64,000 bases of DNA from Platanthera guangdongensis (taxonomy: Eukaryota; Streptophyta; Magnoliopsida; Asparagales; Orchidaceae). Below, one piece after another: positions 58,203-64,000 of this stretch; position 1 is the stretch's first letter, and every line of letters starts with the position of its first letter. Made by a program: the position numbers and the translations under genes. The notes under the pieces are model-generated. The model made no database searches and was not told the DNA's origin. It saw only the letters and a list, made by a program, of their open reading frames with translations. The stretch lies in the NCBI GenBank assembly GCA_039583875.1, contig CM077167.1, positions 147,143,010 to 147,207,009 of the forward strand, given 5' to 3'.

Positions 58203-58700
58203 GTAATGATCACACACACATTCCAGCACATATATTAGAAATAATGGGCACACACGCATTTCCAGCAAACAAACACACACACACACACTCCAGCACACGC
58301 ACACACTCCAGCAAAAAACAACACACACACTCCCTAAACAAACACACAACACTCACACACACATCACTCACACACACACTCCAGCAAACACACACACAGA
58401 TTACACACACATGAGCACACATACATTTCCTAAACAAACACACACAACACTCCATAAACAAACACACAACAACACACATCAGCACACACAAATGAAGAAA
58501 TCCAAACACATATTCACACACATCAGCACACACAAATGAAGAAATCCAAACACATACTCACACCTACGGACAGCAGCACACACACATCATCATAGACAGC
58601 AACACAGAAACAGAACTCACACACACACAGACAACAACACACACAAACATCTGCAGCACACACTCATCAACACACAACAGCAGGACACACACACTCACAG
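58203..58700. repeat. Degenerate CA-rich repeat block
   Basis: A second, more diverged stretch of CACACA with CTCCAGCA words and a 44-bp direct duplication around AATGAAGAAATCCAAACACAT (about 58489 and 58533). Probably derived from the same array as 56191-57552. Confidence 0.9.
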
Positions 58701-59368
58701 CAGTACTGTATATACTTGCTAAAATAAATGGAGGGGAATGAGAAGGTATACCTGCTGTTACTGGCAATTGCTCCACACCAACAGAAATGGCAGATCTGCA
58801 CAGTGCAAGGAAATGGGTTGGGGAAATGGATATAACATTTTAGAAATTGCAAGAGGGAGAATAGTGTGGCCGGAGAAGCTGACCTGCGTTTTCCGGCCAA
58901 GATGTCGGAGAAGAGGGCCTGTGCTCTTCTTTGCCGGAGAGAAATACTGACGGGAGAAGCTTTCCGAAGGTGGTGCGACAGTATGATCGAAGAACGCGGT
59001 TACTGCGCAGTTGATCGCCACCGGATCCGACTGCGATCGCAGTTGGGGAGAAGAAGCGCCGGTGCCGGATCGATCCGCAGGAAGAGCACTGTCGCCGATC
59101 GAAGAGCGCCTGTCGCCGATGCCGGATCGATCGTGTCGGTTGATCGCAAGCGCTGCGGCGCTGTCGAGATGTTTGGTTGCCGATCGAAGATCCTGCAACC
59201 TAAACGCGAGGAAAAGGAGGAGCAGCCCACGGTTTCGGCACGCTGATTTTTCAAGCCGCGGGATTTCAGCTGCGGGTCGAAAGGATTGCGCGTAAACAAA
59301 TGGAGACGGACGAAAACGTGCGTTTGTAATAAACGGAGACGGACGAAAACGTTAAAACAAATGGGCCC

Positions 59369-62120
59369 TTAGATGCTTGTGGGCTAGAGGCATCCTAGCT
59401 TCAGGTTGAACTTCTTCAGCATCTGTATCATGCTGTACTTCTTGTATTTCTTCAGCTATTGGCACATGTAGTTCTCCCCCTGGACAACTACTATTGCCTT
59501 CTACTTGCTGTCTTGCAGCAGGCATCTCTTCTATAGTAAGCTTGTCCAATTTCTTTGTCAAACCTGTGGGGCTGCATACATTGCTAGACAACTCATTGTT
59601 AATAAGTTTTGTCTCATCAAAAACTACATGCACTGATTCCTCAACAACTTGTGTAGTCAAGTTGTATACTCTATAAGCCTTACTATTATTGCTATACCCA
59701 ACAAAAATTCCCTCTTGGGACTTGGCAGCAAACTTAGTTATGTAAGACTTTCCATTGTTAAGTATGAAGCATTTACAACCAAAGATCCTAAAATAGGATA
59801 GGTTTGGTTTCCTGCCTTTCACTACTTCATAGGGGGTCTTGTTTAGTCTTTTAGTGATGGTAGCCCTATTTATCACATGGCATGCAGTGTTAACTGCTTC
59901 AGCCCAGAAATACTCAGGCAGTGATGTATCACTAAGTAGGGTTCTACCAGCCTCTATCAAGGTTCTATTCTTCCTCTCAGCAATGCCATTTTGCTGAGGT
60001 GTTCTAGGTGAAGAGAATTCTTGAAATATCCCAAAGTCTTCACATAGTTTTGTCATGCTTTCAGATTGAAACTCAGTACCATGGTCACTTCTAATTTTGA
60101 CCACAGTACTATTTAGTTCATTCTGAATTTGCTTGACAAAGCTGTAGAAGACACTAGGTGTTTCAGATTTCTGCCTTAAGAAGAACACCCAGGAAAACCT
60201 TGAGTAGTCATCAACAACTATAAAGGTATAGACCTTCCTACCTAAGCTGTGAACTGGCATTGGACCAAAGAGATCCATATGCAAGAGGTATAAACATCTC
60301 ACAGCATCTTTGTTATCTATGCTTCTAAAGGTGGATTTAGTCTGCTTGCCCTTTTGACAAGCTGAGCAAATGTCATCTTTAACACACTTAACTTGAGGAC
60401 CATTCCTCACTAACTCTTTGCTAAAGAGTTTGCTAATAGTCTTGTAGTTAAGATGAGCTAGCCTCTTGTGCCACTTGACATAATGAGAGACTGTCTCATC
60501 AGCTACAAGACAAACAGGAGAACCATTGTTCTCAATCATAATGTCTAGACAGTAGACATTACTCTTTCTATATCCTGTCAAAATGATCTCTTGATCACTT
60601 GATCTCTTGATATGACAACCATTTTTAACAAATGAGATGTCATACCCTACATCACTTAACTGACTTATACTTATAAGGTTGTGTTTCAACCCTTTAACAT
60701 AAGCCACTTGAGTAATGTTAACTAGGTTTGAAGAAATGTTACCAAACCCTTTGATGATTCCTTTTTCAGAACCACCAAAGGTCACTTTAGGACCATTTTT
60801 GATTGGAATGTAGTCCTTCAGTAGTCCCCTTGTTCCAGTCATATGTCTGGAACATCCACTATCCAAGTACCATGTTGGGGTATGACCACTTGGACTTACC
60901 TGACTAGGTCCTGGCTGCTCCAGGATTTTGGTACACTCAGTCAATGCCATCAGTCCTTGACACTGACAGTCTTCTTGTTCATAAATTGACTCCAAGATCT
61001 GCATAAATTCTTCTTCTTCTTCTTCAGCAAATAGCCCTATGTAGGCTTCAGCATCAGTATCAGTGTCTGAAGAAGAAATATCTGAAAGAGTCTTCTCATT
61101 CTTGGCAACAAAAGACTTCTCTTTCTTCCCTTTGAAGTGAGTCTTTTTCCTGTCACTGGATTCTTTTCTTTTCTCAGGACAATCAGCAATGACATGACCC
61201 TGTCTATTGCAGCAGTAGCACACAATCTTTGATCCAGTTGCCTTGCTTGTCTTTGTCATCTTCCTGTCCTTCTTAGAAGGCTTTTTCTCCTGATACAAGA
61301 CTTCTTTTCCCTTGTAAGTAGATGGTCTGGACCTCCACTGTTTCTTTTTCAGGAATTTCTGAAAGTGTCTAGTGAAGGCAGCAAAGTCTTCATCACTTTC
61401 ACTGCTTGTAGACTTTGTACTGACAGACCCTTCTGACTCAGATTCAACTACCTCTGGAGGTGGAGTTGATGACTTAGTTCTGCATTTTCTGGGAACTTCT
61501 GTCTTGAAGGCAGCAGTCCTTTCCTTGTGCTCAGTCCTTGTTGATTTCTCCTCCTCTTTCCTCACTGTCAGCTGCATCTCATATGACAACAACTTGCCAA
61601 ATAGTGTAGGAGGAGGAATTTCTCCCAACTTTGTCATTTCACTTATGGCACAGATCTTGGTGTCCCAATCTTTGGTTAGGGACCTTAGGAATTTGTCATT
61701 TAGTTCATAGTTGCTGAACTCTCTTCCATAAGACATGAGTTCATTAACTATTATATAGAACTTCTTGTAGCATTCAGTGATGCTATCTCCCTTGCCTTGC
61801 CTAAAGCTCTCATACTCTTGATTAAGCAAGGACTTCCTATCTTGCCTAACTTCTTCAGAACCTTCCATATAGACAATGAGGGTATCCCACATTTCTTTTG
61901 CTGTTTTACAGTGAATTAAGTTCTGAAAAGTTGCATCATCAATGGCACTTACTATTATGTTTTGTGCCCTCTTGTCCATAGTGGCTAGGATAATTTCATC
62001 CTTGGTCATCTCAGAGAAATCCTTTGGAGTCCTCTGATTTGCATCCAATACTGAGATCTTCATTGGCACATAAGGCCCTTCCTTTACTGTGATGTAGATT
62101 CTAGGGTCTGAGGCCTCCAT
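59369..62120 (-). CDS. SIRE gag-pol, N-terminal part: gag, protease, integrase
   Basis: ATG at 62120, 917 codons open up to the Harbinger 2 insertion, then continuing in phase at 53248 (1460 residues in all). Domains: UBN2/gag type (EMTKDEIILATMDKRAQNII, AKEMWDTL), zinc knuckle CYCCNRQGHVIADC near residue 300, protease LDSGCSRHMTG near 425, integrase zinc finger (WHKRLAHLN...CSACQKGKQ), core with D in LHMDLFGPM, D in IRSDHGTEF and E in TPQQNGIAERKNRTL, then YFRIFGCKCF. A short region of ORF at the left (59352-59368) reads into the transposon. No inactivating change apart from the insertion. Confidence 0.95.
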
Positions 62121-62313
62121 GAATAGCCTTACCCTCTCTTTTCAGATCCCAAAAATTTCCTTTCTGCAAATAGGTAATTTCATGGAACCCAATTCTTTAT
62201 GATTTTCAAAGGAACCCATGGTTCTTGATTTTCTTGAAGCTGTTTTCTAACTTAGACTGTTTCTGCCAAACATGATCTCCTTAGACTGTTAGTCCTTGTT
62301 TTGAGGAACCTGG

Positions 62314-62324
62314 CTCTGATACCA
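62314..62324 (-). promoter_or_regulatory. Primer-binding site of SIRE element (tRNA-iMet)
   Basis: Minus-strand TGGTATCAGAG (then CC), two bases from the 5' LTR. The leader to the gag ATG is about 190 nt. Confidence 0.95.
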
Positions 62325-62326
62325 CT

Positions 62327-64000
62327 TGAAAGATATGGTACCTAAACACCTAGAGGGGGGGTGAATAGATGACCTAATCCTTTTTAACTTTGTTGGCAGC
62401 AATCAGTTATATCACAAATTTCTAACTAGCTTTTACACAGCAATACAACACATACACAACAAATCCACAACCACAGTACAGCAGACACAATGATTTATAG
62501 TGGTTCCCCAATCTCTGGGTACATCCACTTTCCCCCTTCGCCTATCTAGCAGTGTACTAGATTCGGCCAAACTTCTCCACTATCTCAGAACCCAAATAGG
62601 TTCCTACACCTCAGGCCCAAAGCCTTACACCTCAGCTTTCTCCAAAGCCTACACTCAGCCACAAAGGCCTACACTCAGCCACCCAGGCCTACACTCAGCC
62701 AATCAAGGCCTACACTCAGAGTTCTTCAACTCCTACACTCAGGCTATCAAGCCCTACCCTCAGCCTTTATAAATTTAGGCTTACAATGCACTCAGATCCA
62801 AAGATCCTACAAGTTAAAATAGTATTACAACAAATAACTCAACAACTCAGAAAATAAGAGAGGAGTTGAGAGTTTCTTGCTGAGTTCTTGGAAGAACTCA
62901 GATAGATCCAAACTGACTTAGCTTCCTTCAAAGCTTCTTGAGTAGAACTGAATAAGTCTGAATCCTCTGCAGTTGTTCCTTGACCTCTGCTTCTTAAGAT
63001 CCAGATGCTTCTGAATCCTTCTTCTCAGCCTAGTTCCAAAGACTGAATTCTTGATTGGAGCTCTCTCTCTCCAACTTCTTAGATCTGCCGTTGGACAGCA
63101 AGATCTTCTTGTGTTTATTCTCTGTGTACCACTTTACAGATTACTTGAATAATCTGAACAATTACTTTGATTATTCTCACTTCTACTACCACACCGTTTC
63201 TGTAAACTGTGGGTGCCTATTTATAGGCTTTCTTCATAGTAACCGGCTGGTCCGGTTCATAACTGACTTCTGACATCTCTGACAGTTGCTGTAGACCGGC
63301 TGGATGGGCAGTTGTCATGTCAACCAGTCACTTCTTGAAAATCTCTATCTGTCTGATAGTGTCGAGACTTTCTGTCTCTAAGTGTCGACACTTATAGTCC
63401 AAGTGTCGACACATGCTGTGTAAGTGTCGACACAAGTCTTCAAGGTGTCGACACAACTCCTTGTATGTCTCGACACAGATTCTTATTCAGGTGTCGACAC
63501 TTGGAATTGAGTGTCGACATAAGTACTTGATCTTCTGTAACTTGTTAAATTCTTCTAAGTGTCGACACATCTCCTTTGTGTCGACACATCTTCATGTGTT
63601 GAAACTGTCAAGTGTCGACACTGCTTCTTGGTGTCGACACAAGTCTTCAATATAGATTCTTCAGCTGAGTGTCGACACATTCCCTTAGTGTCGACACTTG
63701 TACTTAGAATATTTTTTTTGTAGATATTTCTGTTCTTTGCTAAGTGTCGACACAGCTCCTTGTGTCGACACTTTCTTCAAGTGTAGAGTCTTCAACTGAG
63801 TGTCGACACATTGTGCTGGGTGTCAACACTTTCTTCAAGTGTTGACTCTTCTGGTTGTGTGTCGACACATTGTGCTGAGTGTCGACACATTCTTCAAGTG
63901 TTGACTCTTTTGGTTGTGTGTCGACACATTGTGCTGAGTGTCGACACATTCTTCAAGTGTTGACTCTTTTGGTTGTGTGTCGACACATTGTGCTGAGTGT
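62327..64000 (-). repeat. 5' LTR of SIRE element (partial, cut by window end)
   Basis: Matches 30482 onward through the CCTACACTCAG repeats and into the palindrome array. Only the R/U5-side part lies in the window; the U3 end and target duplication are beyond 64000. Confidence 0.95.
63358..64000. repeat. GTGTCGACAC palindrome array, second LTR
   Basis: Copy of the array at 31519 onward with the same spacing and a few substitutions, for example one site here changed to GTGTCAACAC near 63820 and one to GTGTCGACAT near 63510. Confidence 0.93.

Larger units (their letters stand above)
53252..59368 (-). mobile_element. PIF/Harbinger element with intact genes (Harbinger 2)
   Basis: 6117 bp flanked by TTA at 53249-53251 and 59369-59371, inserted in SIRE pol. 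Ends GGCTTCATTTGGTTAAGC and (inverted) GGGCCCATTTGTTTTAAC are imperfect inverted repeats. It encodes on the minus strand a two-exon DDE transposase and a two-exon Myb/SANT-like protein, both open throughout. The middle holds a 1.35-kb CA-rich array. 57553-58170 is AT-rich with nothing recognised; 58740-59340 is GC-rich with no supported gene. Confidence 0.92.
30482..64000 (-). mobile_element. Ty1/copia SIRE-type retrotransposon (extends past window)
   Basis: Minus-strand element. The 3' LTR is at 30482-32666 and the start of the 5' LTR at 62327 onward. A tRNA-iMet primer site and PPT are present, and a 1460-residue gag-pol is followed by a very large third ORF before the 3' LTR, the SIRE/Maximus layout. 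It is inserted in gag of element C (left flank GTCCT at 30477-30481; the matching duplication would be past the window). Two later insertions split it: Tekay B in the third ORF and Harbinger 2 in pol. Both leave the frames in phase. Confidence 0.93.

Overview
This window is flowering-plant nuclear DNA, most likely a eudicot. The evidence is plant Ty3/gypsy chromoviruses of the Tekay type, a SIRE-type Ty1/copia element, PIF/Harbinger and hAT DNA transposons, Tourist-like MITEs, and a histone H4 gene with a plant histone promoter motif. Almost everything is transposon, nested up to three deep. I saw no tRNA, rRNA or CRISPR array.

Layout. (1) 1-287 and 13892-16345: pieces of a gypsy-type LTR (element D, sense on minus) split by Tekay element A (288-13891, minus, 5-bp target duplication). 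A is itself split in RNase H by a 2.6-kb hAT element (4840-7479, 8-bp duplication) that carries what looks like a captured gene 5' end. (2) 16346-24436: the only host-like stretch. It holds a histone H4 gene with an 8-nt frameshifting deletion (17765-18068), a 219-bp MITE, two 130-bp palindromic MITEs, a decayed Harbinger element (18955-22700) and a probable second TIR element. (3) 24437-30481: the 3' part of Tekay element C (minus), cut inside gag by the SIRE element. (4) 30482 to beyond 64000: the SIRE element (minus), with gag-pol plus a large third ORF. It is split by Tekay element B (34805-50107, plus strand, nearly identical 5.1-kb LTRs) and by an apparently intact Harbinger element (53252-59368). 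All reading frames continue in phase across the insertion points, so the nesting order is clear.

Main discoveries. All three Tekay families (A, B, C) have a short GT-AG intron at the same Gly codon and in the same phase, exactly between gag and protease. A stop codon inside or at the start of the intron ends Gag if it is retained, so splicing would switch between Gag and Gag-Pol. Three gypsy families (A, B, D) carry AU-rich hairpins whose stems differ but whose loops share GTATGRG or a close variant. The upstream (U3) end of several LTRs is filled with palindrome arrays: GTGTCGACAC in SIRE, GGACACGCCCGTGTCC-type in C and D. The SIRE array recurs between pol and the third ORF.

How the parts work together: the gypsy and copia ORFs encode capsid-like Gag, protease, reverse transcriptase/RNase H and integrase for copy-and-paste movement. 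The Harbinger element encodes a DDE transposase plus a Myb/SANT-like partner and may mobilise the MITEs that share its ends. Nearly all premature stops in the gypsy pols are explicable as C-to-T changes, as expected of heavily methylated DNA.
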